DNA of 64,000 bases from Chitinophagaceae bacterium (GTDB taxonomy: Bacteria; Bacteroidota; Bacteroidia; Chitinophagales; Chitinophagaceae). Each line of letters begins with the position of its first letter. Positions within the stretch are counted from its first letter, which is position 1. Below are positions 1 through 8,349 of the stretch, piece after piece. Made by a program: the position numbers and the translations under genes. The notes below the pieces were generated by a model that saw only the letters and a program-made list of their open reading frames with translations, did no database searches and was not told the DNA's origin. Where the stretch lies: the NCBI GenBank assembly GCA_016786845.1, contig JAEUVB010000015.1:62001-126000 (forward strand), written 5' to 3'.

Positions 1-659
1 TGCTGAATGGCCGCGGTATCTTGTGGTGTTGCGATCGTATCGACTTGAAGGGGCGGTGTATCCATGGGTATGGATTCTTCGACCGATGGTTTGGATATAT
101 ATTGATAGCCAAAATAGCCGATGATACTAAGTAACAAAATCGCAATCAAAGGCACGATGATAAGCATGGGTTTTATTCCTCTTTTTCGACCAATTGGTCG
201 GGGGGAAGAGAATGTCACTTCCGATTTTGATTCGGTTTTTTCAGCAGCCGTTTGAGTGCGGATTTCAATGACCGGAATTGGCACAGGTTCTTGTCCAAGA
301 TCCAGTGAATTCGATTGGGTAAAGATCATTTTATTACCCGACATGCTCAGGGTGCCTAAATGCTCGATTTCAAAGGAGCCTACACGGGCTAATTCATCTT
401 TGATCGCCTTGCAATAGTCTTTAATGTGATTGGATACATTATTGATGCTGACATTCTCCGCGGTGGCAATAAAAGAAGCAAACGTATCATCGATACTCCC
501 TACCGGCGTGAATGTGATGGTGTAATTTGGCGGTGCAACAGTGCCGGACGCGCCTGAAACAACGGATGGATTTTTCTTCAAATCAAACACTCCCAAACCG
601 GATAAGCTGCAATATTTATTCTTCAGCAAAAACCTTCCGATATATTTACCAATATCCAT
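1..659 (-). CDS. HU-CCDC81-type DNA-binding-fold membrane protein (C-terminus beyond window)
   Basis: The frame opens at 659 with ATG and runs off the left edge, so 219 codons are visible. Residues 1-115 resemble the two HU-like subdomains of the Bacteroidota HU-CCDC81 family (start MDIGKYIGRFLL, then 'LSGLGVFDL' and 'VGSFEIEHLGTL'). A basic stretch (RPIGRKRGIKP) precedes one membrane segment at about residues 165-187, followed by a Pro/Thr/Asp-rich linker. In this family the missing C-terminus usually carries a SPOR peptidoglycan-binding domain, so the protein probably spans the inner membrane and contacts the wall. That domain is not visible here and its presence is inferred. The gene is on the same strand as the next two genes. 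Confidence 0.75.
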   Translation of the reverse strand, partial: MDIGKYIGRFLLKNKYCSLSGLGVFDLKKNPSVVSGASGTVAPPNYTITFTPVGSIDDTFASFIATAENVSINNVSNHIKDYCKAIKDELARVGSFEIEHLGTLSMSGNKMIFTQSNSLDLGQEPVPIPVIEIRTQTAAEKTESKSEVTFSSPRPIGRKRGIKPMLIIVPLIAILLLSIIGYFGYQYISKPSVEESIPMDTPPLQVDTIATPQDTAAIQ

Positions 660-721
660 TCCTCAATTATTTATAGTTGTAAAAGTAGCGACTTAGGACT
701 AGATAAAAAAAGATTCTTGCC

Positions 722-3700
722 TTACTTTTTCAGGTTCTGATCCAATTGAAAAATAACCCCAAGCAGGAGTTGACGGGCATAAGGAGTATAGCCATCCCAG
801 CGTTCATATTTTGATCCGAAAAGGTTGTAAACATCGATAAATCCTTCCCATCTGGGGCTGGCATGGTATTTCATTCCCAAATTGCCATCCAGTCCGGGAC
901 TAATCGTGCGTACATAACTGTTTTGAACCACCGCATTGCTGGCCAGGGTCTTGCCGCCTGCACGAAGAAATAAATCGGTGCGGACTTCAATTTTTGGACT
1001 CACTTTCAGACTACCGTATACATCTAATTGCATAGGAATATAATGCCACGGTTCCTGATTTCCCATGGTGCTGATTAACGGACGCAGGTGTAAGCGGGCC
1101 CCTACGGTGTTGAATTGATTGATGGTATAATCTACAGACGCATCCAACAGAAAGGCCAGGGCTTTTTGATTAAAACTAACATAGAATTGAGCAGCATCAT
1201 TTGTGGTATCTCTGAAGTAAAGGGGTAGATTATTCATGGCTTGAACTCCTACACGACCACTATAAGTGCAGTTGCGCGAAAAGTTACCATAGACCCCAAC
1301 ATAAATGTCGGTATTCCTGGATTGGCGAACTTGCATGTAAGGATATATAAATGGATTCACCGAACTGATTTGACGAAATGTATTTAGTCTTAGGGAAGAT
1401 TGCCAGCCGGCTTCCACCGTGGACAATCCGGGAAATAGCGGATATTGAAGATGAATATCGGGTAAGAGATAATTGCGCCGGGCAATTACAGGATATAATC
1501 CTGCTCGTATCTGAACCCCTTCCCAGCTAGTTATCACTGATGGTTTGATCATCAACATGGAATTGTGAACAGAAAGGACATCCCTTACATTATAAGAATT
1601 TGCATCCAGCAATAATTCCAGCGATACCGAAGTGTTGGTATCAATACGGTAATTGACCGGCAAAGACAATTGCACAGATGATTCACGTGCGCCTTTTCTA
1701 TCCTGATAAATACCGGTGTATAGTTTGGGCGAATAATTCAGTTTTTGATCGGGCCCGGAAATATTTTCAGCGCTAATCGTAAGTCCTGCGTTGAAGAAAG
1801 TTTGTTTGATATCTACGGAATCATAATTGTAAAGGCTATGGTTGTAGCCATAATAATATTGTTTGTTCTTGTCGATAGAAATGCCTGCAAATACGCGATG
1901 GGACTTAAAAGTATCTTCAGCCTGAACCGCTAGGTGTGTTTCTGCATAGTCCTGGTATTTTATCGCGCCACTTCTCGATTGATGGGCCACTTCAACATAG
2001 ATGGGTAAGTTTGTCAAACTTTTCAAATCCACTGCAGCTTCTAATTGAAGGGCTCTGCTGCTTCCGAATGCCGCCAATGCATAATGATCAAAGCGTTGGA
2101 TTTCCTGCCGGGTATTCATGGCTAATGGCTTGAGTGGTACCGGAGTATAATTAAATTCAACGGCGATGTCGGGCAAGTTATAAATCAAGATAAATGGATC
2201 ATTGTCTACGATCGGTACTTTCTCCGGTATGTAATTGGGCTTGCTACTACCCATAGCAAAAATTGGATTTTGGGTGAGCATCAGGGAGTCTGCGAAGTAA
2301 GGATATTCTTGTTGAAGGGATATGCTGTCGTTCTGTTGTAAAAAGCAATATCCTTTCAGTCGATGCACATTTTTAATCAACCCTTCATAGGCCCCATTTG
2401 CATTCGATAGAAAGTAATCGGCATAATTCAGGGCTTCACGATACCGGCCCAAACGGTACAAAGTTTCAGACTGCCAAAAACTGGCAAGGAGTTGTATATT
2501 TTGATCGACAGGATATTTGTTCGATTCGTCCAGATAGAGAAATGAACGCTCGGCATCATCCGACATCAGCATTTGAATCCCGCGTGCATAATTCGCTTTC
2601 TGATAAACTTTTTTCAACGCCGGGGAAAGGGTTTTCAGTTTGTTCATTTCCAAGACCGCATCATCAAATCGTTTGTTTTTGATATGCAGATAGGCCAGCA
2701 ATTCTGTGGCTTCATTCGCCTGATCGGCTTCCGGGTAGGATTTGATAAAAGCATTCAACTGCTTCTCGGCTTGCTCATCATCACCCCGGTCATAGCTGAG
2801 TTTGCCGACATTGTATGATGCAATTTTCAATAGAGGTTCATCACTCTTAATTTTTATACATTCCAACAATGCCTCATACGCTCTTTCTTTATCTCTGTTG
2901 CTTAATAAAGCCAGTGCTTTGTAATAGAATGCTTTTTGAGAAAATACATCGCCGCTATTGAGGATCAAATCAAAATTTTGAATAGCCTCCTTAAATTTTG
3001 CCTGTTGAAATTGTGCATAGCCGAGTCGGAAATAATCTTCTCTGCGAGGACTTTCACAATCTTTCAAATAGGTTTGAAGATATTGTTCGGCCTGAGGGTA
3101 GTTTTCCTTTTCGAAAGCAATCTGTCCTAACAGTTGAATCAGTTCATTGTGATAATATATTCTTTCCTTTCTTTCGAGAAGCTCTTTTGCATAGGTCTCG
3201 GATTTTGTAATATCACCCCTGAGGTAATCTATTTCGGCCATGTAAAAAGGAACAATTTTTTTATATTTCTCCTCACCCGACACTTTTTGAAAACTCGTTA
3301 AGGCCTCAGTATAATCACCTTTGTAATAAGCCAATAATCCATGATAATAATTGCCGGGAGTAAAATAAGTACCTTGAATATTCTTGACTGAAGCAAATAG
3401 CGGGTCTACTTTATCAAGTTGCTGCGTAACAAGGTAAGAATAGGCCAGTTCAAAATTTCGTTCGGAGATTTCTTTATTGGTGAGGAAATCGATTCCGGAT
3501 TTTTCGTAGCAAGGAATGGCTTTTTGGAAATCACTGCGATTGAAGTAATAACGTGCTAATTGAAAGTTTCCGGTCTGCTTGTGCTGCGAAAAGGCGGTAG
3601 TATCTAAAAACTGCTGCATCTGCTTTTCCGCATAGGGCAACTCTAGTTTTAGGTTACAAAGGACCATCATATAATTTGCAGTCTGTATGTCTGTAACTGA

Positions 3701-3910
3701 GGCGGGCGGTTGCATGGTAGTTACTTTGCTCAAATAGCGGATTAATAATGATTTCGCCTGCTGATAATTTTTTTGTTGTAAGAATTTTGATGCTTGTTTT
3801 ACCAGGGCATGTGGTTCAGTAAAACGCAGGGTTTGCTGTGCTGAAACATGTTTAATAAACATGCCTGAAAGAAGCAAAACAGCAAGAATCATCTTTTTTA
3901 ATATAGCCAT
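722..3910 (-). CDS. TPR-repeat protein with C-terminal outer-membrane beta-barrel-like domain
   Basis: The protein has 1062 residues and starts with a signal peptide (MAILKKMILAVLLLSGMF, cleavage near SAQQ). Residues about 35-520 are serial tetratricopeptide repeats with recurrent patterns such as 'A..Y..G.Y..A...F'. A linker follows at about 540-610, and the last 450 residues alternate polar and aromatic/hydrophobic strands like a TonB-receptor barrel without an obvious plug. The protein should sit in the outer membrane with a periplasmic TPR array that could bind partner proteins. It lies 62 bases downstream of the TonB-dependent receptor on the same strand, so co-expression is plausible. 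The barrel assignment rests on strand periodicity only, and the substrate is unknown. Confidence 0.7.
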   Translation of the reverse strand: MAILKKMILAVLLLSGMFIKHVSAQQTLRFTEPHALVKQASKFLQQKNYQQAKSLLIRYLSKVTTMQPPASVTDIQTANYMMVLCNLKLELPYAEKQMQQFLDTTAFSQHKQTGNFQLARYYFNRSDFQKAIPCYEKSGIDFLTNKEISERNFELAYSYLVTQQLDKVDPLFASVKNIQGTYFTPGNYYHGLLAYYKGDYTEALTSFQKVSGEEKYKKIVPFYMAEIDYLRGDITKSETYAKELLERKERIYYHNELIQLLGQIAFEKENYPQAEQYLQTYLKDCESPRREDYFRLGYAQFQQAKFKEAIQNFDLILNSGDVFSQKAFYYKALALLSNRDKERAYEALLECIKIKSDEPLLKIASYNVGKLSYDRGDDEQAEKQLNAFIKSYPEADQANEATELLAYLHIKNKRFDDAVLEMNKLKTLSPALKKVYQKANYARGIQMLMSDDAERSFLYLDESNKYPVDQNIQLLASFWQSETLYRLGRYREALNYADYFLSNANGAYEGLIKNVHRLKGYCFLQQNDSISLQQEYPYFADSLMLTQNPIFAMGSSKPNYIPEKVPIVDNDPFILIYNLPDIAVEFNYTPVPLKPLAMNTRQEIQRFDHYALAAFGSSRALQLEAAVDLKSLTNLPIYVEVAHQSRSGAIKYQDYAETHLAVQAEDTFKSHRVFAGISIDKNKQYYYGYNHSLYNYDSVDIKQTFFNAGLTISAENISGPDQKLNYSPKLYTGIYQDRKGARESSVQLSLPVNYRIDTNTSVSLELLLDANSYNVRDVLSVHNSMLMIKPSVITSWEGVQIRAGLYPVIARRNYLLPDIHLQYPLFPGLSTVEAGWQSSLRLNTFRQISSVNPFIYPYMQVRQSRNTDIYVGVYGNFSRNCTYSGRVGVQAMNNLPLYFRDTTNDAAQFYVSFNQKALAFLLDASVDYTINQFNTVGARLHLRPLISTMGNQEPWHYIPMQLDVYGSLKVSPKIEVRTDLFLRAGGKTLASNAVVQNSYVRTISPGLDGNLGMKYHASPRWEGFIDVYNLFGSKYERWDGYTPYARQLLLGVIFQLDQNLKK

Positions 3911-3972
3911 ACAGGAATATTCAAATCATTTGGGTAATGAAAATACTTTTGCTTGCGCAGAAGAGTTTATTT

Positions 3973-6252
3973 TTAGAATGACCAGGACACCCCCAGACTA
4001 GGAAATATCGGTAATTGATATTCGCGGGTATTTCTGATTCTATCGATATAAAAAATATTCTCGCGGTTGTATGCATTGCTCAGGCTGCCTGAGGCTTCAA
4101 TCGTGGATGTTTCAGTAATGAAGAATTTCTTTTTCATCGATAAATCCAAACGGTGGTAATCGGACAGGCGGCCTCCATTGATTTGTGAAGCATATTGCAC
4201 ATCCAGCGTTCCGTTTTGAGTCAGGTAATCTGTGCTAATTCCGTTACTGAAATCCATTTTTTCATAGAAGGCCTGAGTTTGAGTGAAAGGGAATGCGGAG
4301 CCATAATTGAAACGGGCAGAGAATTCCCAATCCCATTTACGGCCTGCGGTATAAGACGCCAGGATATTGACGTTATGGCGACGATCGAATGGGGTAGGGT
4401 AGGTTTGACGTCCATCATTACGATCGACATAACCATAAGAATATACACCCCAGAAATAATGACGGCCTTTCGCATATTTCATCGTGAAATCTACACCATA
4501 TGCTTTGCCGGTTTCAATCGAAAAATCAGGATCGGTGGGTAATAATTTGTAGCGATTGATGGTGATCAATTGGCCGAAATATTTGTACCAAGGTTCCAGT
4601 GTAAATTCCAGATCTCCGGCATCCACCTCTATACCACCTACCACATGTACGGCTTTTTGTACATTGTTGTTGGCATAGGTGCCATCGGGTTTCGCGATTT
4701 CAAAATCCGGTGCCGTGAGGAATCCGGTAAAGAAGTTCACTATATCCCGATCAGATTTTGAAGAGATGATATTTTGCGAATACATGCCGGCTGCTGCTTT
4801 AAATCGAATACTTTGTGAGGCGTTAAATTTCATGGCTAAACGAGGTTCCAAACGTGCAACGGGAATAGAAGCATAATATTGCAAACGAACCCCCGGCTCC
4901 ACAATCAATTTATCGCCGAAGGCTTTTTTCAATTTCAGGAAGCCGCCCAATTGGGTTGTGTAATCATTTTGTTCCAAACGGATACCGATAAAATTATAAT
5001 ACTGATAAGCGGTTTTGAATCCCGTAAACTCCACACCATAATTCAATTCACTGTGATTTGGAAAATATGACGTGACTTTAATATTGGCATCGAAACCGCT
5101 GATGGCACTTTGGCGTGGACGATTGTCTGCTTCTGCCAGAGCGATCTGATAGTCGGAGTAATAGAACCCGCCACTGATGAGGGAGGTAGAGCTTCCCGGC
5201 GTGATTACAAAGTTGGTTCCACCGCCTGAGCTTTTCCAGTTCAGATCGGAAGTGCCTGTATAGCTCACATTATCATCGAAATGAAAACCGAAGACATTGA
5301 ATTTACTGCCGTTGGTTGAGCTGATATTCACCTTCCCGTATAGGTCGGTGAAAGAATAAGGCAGTTTTGATTTGTAAGGTTCGCCCAAGGAACCATAAAG
5401 GGCGGTGGAGGTCGTTTTGAGGTAGCTGTGTTTGACGGAAGCGATATAGGTTACGGCTACCGAACTATCGCCCCGGTCCTTCACCAATGGGCCCTCTACA
5501 AACACCTTTGCCAGTATAGGATTAATGGCGAGTTTGCCTGAGGTGCGTTTTTTATTTCCGTCTTTGGTGGTCACACTCACAATGGCCGAGGTACGATCGC
5601 CGTATTCGACGCCGAAGCCACCACTCATTACGTCGGCATTGCGGATGGCATCAGTTTCAAATACAGAATAGAGCCCGATAGAGTGAAATGGATTATAAAT
5701 GGTCATACCATCGAGCAGGATTTTGTTTTGAATCGGAGACCCACCGCGGATGTATAATTGTCCGCCCTGATCGCCGGTCGATACCACGCCTGGCATTACT
5801 TGAAGATACTGTGCTATGTCCGGCTCACCACCGATGGATGGCATGAGTTTCATTTCTTTGGGCGTAATGCGTGTAATGCCCACTTTCGTTTCATAGATAC
5901 GATCTTCTTTTTTTGCTGATATCTGTACCCCTTTGAGTTCACGGGATTTTTTATTCAGGTAAATTTTTACTGAGGTAATTTCTGCATCTTTAATGGTCAC
6001 CTCTTTTTCCTGACTTTCAAATCCCAAAGAGGTTACAATAATGGTATAGTTGCCCGGAGTGATTTTGGGGATGTTGAAAAAACCGTTTACATCGGCCTGA
6101 GCTCCTTTGTTGGTTGTTTTGATGGCAATGGTTGCTCCTGTCAATGGCTCACCGGTTGCAGTTTCATATACAAATCCTTTCAGGGTTCCGGTTTGTGCGA
6201 AAACGCCTGCAAACAGGAACAAACAGCTTAAAAGTGATAGTAGTTTTTTCAT
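3973..6252 (-). CDS. TonB-dependent outer-membrane receptor with carboxypeptidase-regulatory-like N-domain
   Basis: The protein has 759 residues with a signal peptide (cleavage near VFAQ). Residues 22-105 form a CarboxypepD_reg-like beta-sandwich (GFVYETATGEPLTGATI ... GFFNIPKITPG). The plug follows at about 118-225 with the motifs QYLQVMPGV, YIRGGSP and ILLDGMTIYNP. The remainder is a 22-strand-type barrel ending in an aromatic residue (LGVSWSF), the usual BAM signal. It takes up an unidentified substrate with TonB energy. No SusD partner is adjacent, so a glycan role is not indicated. The minus-strand promoter at 6264-6293 supports this start. Confidence 0.9.
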   Translation of the reverse strand: MKKLLSLLSCLFLFAGVFAQTGTLKGFVYETATGEPLTGATIAIKTTNKGAQADVNGFFNIPKITPGNYTIIVTSLGFESQEKEVTIKDAEITSVKIYLNKKSRELKGVQISAKKEDRIYETKVGITRITPKEMKLMPSIGGEPDIAQYLQVMPGVVSTGDQGGQLYIRGGSPIQNKILLDGMTIYNPFHSIGLYSVFETDAIRNADVMSGGFGVEYGDRTSAIVSVTTKDGNKKRTSGKLAINPILAKVFVEGPLVKDRGDSSVAVTYIASVKHSYLKTTSTALYGSLGEPYKSKLPYSFTDLYGKVNISSTNGSKFNVFGFHFDDNVSYTGTSDLNWKSSGGGTNFVITPGSSTSLISGGFYYSDYQIALAEADNRPRQSAISGFDANIKVTSYFPNHSELNYGVEFTGFKTAYQYYNFIGIRLEQNDYTTQLGGFLKLKKAFGDKLIVEPGVRLQYYASIPVARLEPRLAMKFNASQSIRFKAAAGMYSQNIISSKSDRDIVNFFTGFLTAPDFEIAKPDGTYANNNVQKAVHVVGGIEVDAGDLEFTLEPWYKYFGQLITINRYKLLPTDPDFSIETGKAYGVDFTMKYAKGRHYFWGVYSYGYVDRNDGRQTYPTPFDRRHNVNILASYTAGRKWDWEFSARFNYGSAFPFTQTQAFYEKMDFSNGISTDYLTQNGTLDVQYASQINGGRLSDYHRLDLSMKKKFFITETSTIEASGSLSNAYNRENIFYIDRIRNTREYQLPIFPSLGVSWSF

Positions 6253-6263
6253 TCAAACGCCTT

Positions 6264-6293
6264 TAAAAATAGCGGTGGTAAATATATAACAAA
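6264..6293 (-). promoter_or_regulatory. Bacteroidota-type promoter of the TonB receptor
   Basis: On the minus strand TTTG (6293-6290) is followed after 18 bases by TATTTTTA (6271-6264), matching the -33/-7 pattern TTTG-N17-23-TAnnTTTG with one mismatch. It lies 11 bases before the ATG at 6252. Confidence 0.55.
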
Positions 6294-6313
6294 CTGCATA
6301 AGTAGCATTTGAT

Positions 6314-6321
6314 TATTTTTG
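6314..6321 (+). promoter_or_regulatory. -7 box of hisS
   Basis: TATTTTTG matches TAnnTTTG exactly and ends 17 bases before the ATG at 6339. No clear -33 element is seen. The box argues against the in-frame TTG at 6309, which lies upstream of it. Confidence 0.55.
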
Positions 6322-6338
6322 CTGCCCAATACTGCAGT

Positions 6339-7703
6339 ATGAAACCAACTCTCCCTCAAGGCACCCGTGATTTTGGACCGGAAACGGTGCGAAAAAGACA
6401 ATATATTTTTAATATCATTCGCACACAGTTCGAACTCTTTGGTTTTCAGCCGTTGGAAACTCCAGCTTTCGAAAACCTCGATACGCTGATGGGGAAATAT
6501 GGTGACGAAGGAGATAAACTCATCTTCAAGATATTAAACAATGGTCTGGAAAGACCTGAAAAGCATGAATCGTCCCGACAATTATTTGAACAAGTGCTTC
6601 AGGGTAAATTAGAGAAGGGAATTACCGAACGGGCTCTGAAATATGATTTGACCATACCTTTTGCCCGCTATGTGGCCATGAATCACAATCTTTTGACCAT
6701 GCCCTTCAAGCGCTACCAAATTCAACCGGTGTGGCGTGCCGACCGGCCGCAAAGAGGCCGCTATCGGGAGTTTTATCAGTGTGATGCCGATGTGGTAGGC
6801 AGTCGTTCACTCATCAATGAGGCTGAATTGTTACAGCTGTATACCACCGTTTTTAGCCAGCTGAAGATCGATGTGAAGATCTGTATCAACAATCGTAAAA
6901 TATTGGTAGGACTGGCAGAAGCTTGTGGCTTTGCCGGGAATATGATGGATATTACCATTGCCATCGATAAATTAGATAAGATAGGCTTGGACAAAGTGAT
7001 CGAGGAACTGAGGAATAAAGGCTTGACAGAAGATTCGCTGCAAAAGATACAGACCTATTTAAAACTGTCAGAAATTGAAGGGAATTCTGACATCCTTCAA
7101 TTATTGAAAAACTTTTTTGCCGAAACCCCTATCGCGCTCGAAGGCATACAGGAAATAGAAACATTGATATCCTTTGCCCCTCAAGTGAGTATCGATGTGA
7201 CTTTGGCCCGCGGACTCAATTATTATACCGGAACGATTATTGAGGTCAAGCCTTTGGGTATACAAATGGGCAGTATCGGAGGCGGCGGTCGATATGATGA
7301 TTTGACCGGATTGTTTGGGGTATCAGATATTCCCGGGGTAGGCATTTCCTTTGGGGTCGACCGGATCTACGATGTGATGGAAGAGTTGAAATTATTTCCG
7401 GAGAATCTCGAAGGAAGCTTGCAAGTGATGTTGGTGAATTTTGGAGAGACCTTTAATGCCTATAATTTTTCCGTCATGCAGACCTTGCGCAACGAAGGTA
7501 TTTCTTGTGAGATGTATCCGGAGCCCATTAAATTTGACAAGCAACTGAAGTATGCCGGCAAGCGAAACATACCTTATGTGGTCTTAATCGGAGAAGATGA
7601 GATGAACGAAGAAATGATCAGTGTGAAGAATTTTACAACCGGTCTGCAGCATAAGATGAGACTGACCGAAGTGATCAGCAGAATAAAACAAGGATCCTTG
7701 TAG
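6339..7703 (+). CDS. hisS: Histidine-tRNA ligase
   Basis: This cytoplasmic class II aminoacyl-tRNA synthetase charges tRNA-His with histidine using ATP. The start used is the ATG at 6339 (MKPTLPQGTRDFGPE), giving 454 residues. A TTG ten codons upstream lies before the promoter box and is rejected. The sequence shows class II motif 2 as WRADRPQRGRYREFYQCD, the histidine-specific loop as LARGLNYYTG, motif 3 as GVGISFGVDRI, and a C-terminal anticodon-binding domain at about 360-454. Length is normal for the family. It is divergent to the TonB receptor and convergent with the small lipoprotein at 7710, with only 6 bases between stops. Confidence 0.97.
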   Translation: MKPTLPQGTRDFGPETVRKRQYIFNIIRTQFELFGFQPLETPAFENLDTLMGKYGDEGDKLIFKILNNGLERPEKHESSRQLFEQVLQGKLEKGITERALKYDLTIPFARYVAMNHNLLTMPFKRYQIQPVWRADRPQRGRYREFYQCDADVVGSRSLINEAELLQLYTTVFSQLKIDVKICINNRKILVGLAEACGFAGNMMDITIAIDKLDKIGLDKVIEELRNKGLTEDSLQKIQTYLKLSEIEGNSDILQLLKNFFAETPIALEGIQEIETLISFAPQVSIDVTLARGLNYYTGTIIEVKPLGIQMGSIGGGGRYDDLTGLFGVSDIPGVGISFGVDRIYDVMEELKLFPENLEGSLQVMLVNFGETFNAYNFSVMQTLRNEGISCEMYPEPIKFDKQLKYAGKRNIPYVVLIGEDEMNEEMISVKNFTTGLQHKMRLTEVISRIKQGSL

Positions 7704-7709
7704 GATTTA

Positions 7710-7904
7710 TTATTTTAATACGCAACCACCGGTAGCGGCATAGATGCCTTTGCTATATTGGTCGCATAGTTCCTTGGCATCACTTTTTTTACTGTTATCC
7801 ATTTTTACCGGATAAATTCCCGCTGCTGTTTTGCACTCGCAGATGCGATCTTTTTTGCAAGCGCCAAGCAATAGGATAAGTCCAAGGATCAACAGATTTT
7901 TCAT
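7710..7904 (-). CDS. Tiny Cys-rich lipoprotein, paralogue A
   Basis: This 64-residue protein has a lipoprotein signal (MKNLLILGLILLLGAC) followed by KKDR. The mature part is about 49 residues and ends with GGCVLK. After the lipid Cys it holds four cysteines (C-E-C, C in KELCDQ, C in GGC), which could form two disulfides. It is clearly paralogous to the product of 8015-8221: both share lipobox-CKKD, 'xCEC', a central 'K..DAK..C..' and a terminal 'ATGGC.LK/ASGGSC.LK'. A TAGATTTG box on the minus strand (7929-7922) lies 17 bases before the start, so it may have its own promoter. No function is recognised. A small secreted structural or redox-sensitive lipoprotein is only an inference. Confidence 0.7.
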   Translation of the reverse strand: MKNLLILGLILLLGACKKDRICECKTAAGIYPVKMDNSKKSDAKELCDQYSKGIYAATGGCVLK

Positions 7905-7963
7905 ATCAGGATTATTTTGGACAAATCTAATACATCTAAGGTTTTTCACATACAGTTCTCTCA

Positions 7964-7992
7964 AAATAAAAAAACCACCCCAAAGGGTGGCT
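7964..7992 (-). terminator. Rho-independent terminator after paralogue B
   Basis: Read on the minus strand, CCACCC-tttg-GGGTGG (7990-7975) is followed by a T-run. It ends transcription of the gene at 8015-8221 before paralogue A. Confidence 0.75.
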
Positions 7993-8014
7993 TTTAGAAT
8001 CATGTTCGAGTCGT

Positions 8015-8221
8015 TTATTTCAGACTGCAAGAACCGCCTGAAGCTGCATAGGTTGTATTCCAAGCTGTGCATGCTGTTTTGGCATCTACTTTTTTCACAT
8101 TTGTGATTTCAATGGAGGTCTTAGTACCTGTACTGTTAGTGCACTCGCAGGTCCAGTCTTTTTTGCAGGAAGTCATTGTGAATGCTCCGGCAACAACGGC
8201 AAGAATAAAGAGTTTTTTCAT
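8015..8221 (-). CDS. Tiny Cys-rich lipoprotein, paralogue B
   Basis: This 68-residue protein has a lipoprotein signal peptide (MKKLFILAVVAGAFTMTSC) and a mature part with the pattern CKKDWTCEC ... DAKTACTAW ... ASGGSCSLK. The cysteine layout matches the neighbouring paralogue, and the middle segment is more Thr/Ser-rich. A promoter box TACTTTTG on the minus strand (8252-8245) ends 23 bases before the start, and a strong terminator lies 25 bases past the stop, so it is a single-gene transcription unit. Strong conservation of a 68-residue reading frame beside a paralogue, with its own promoter and terminator, makes it a real gene. Function is unknown. Confidence 0.75.
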   Translation of the reverse strand: MKKLFILAVVAGAFTMTSCKKDWTCECTNSTGTKTSIEITNVKKVDAKTACTAWNTTYAASGGSCSLK

Positions 8222-8349
8222 GATAATATGTTTTTAAGTTTAGACAAAAGTAAAAACCGGATCATACGAATGCAATACCCAAATCAGGGTATTTTCATGA
8301 GATTTATCAGATTCGGAAAAATCAGGTACTTTTGGGCAAACTTAAACTT

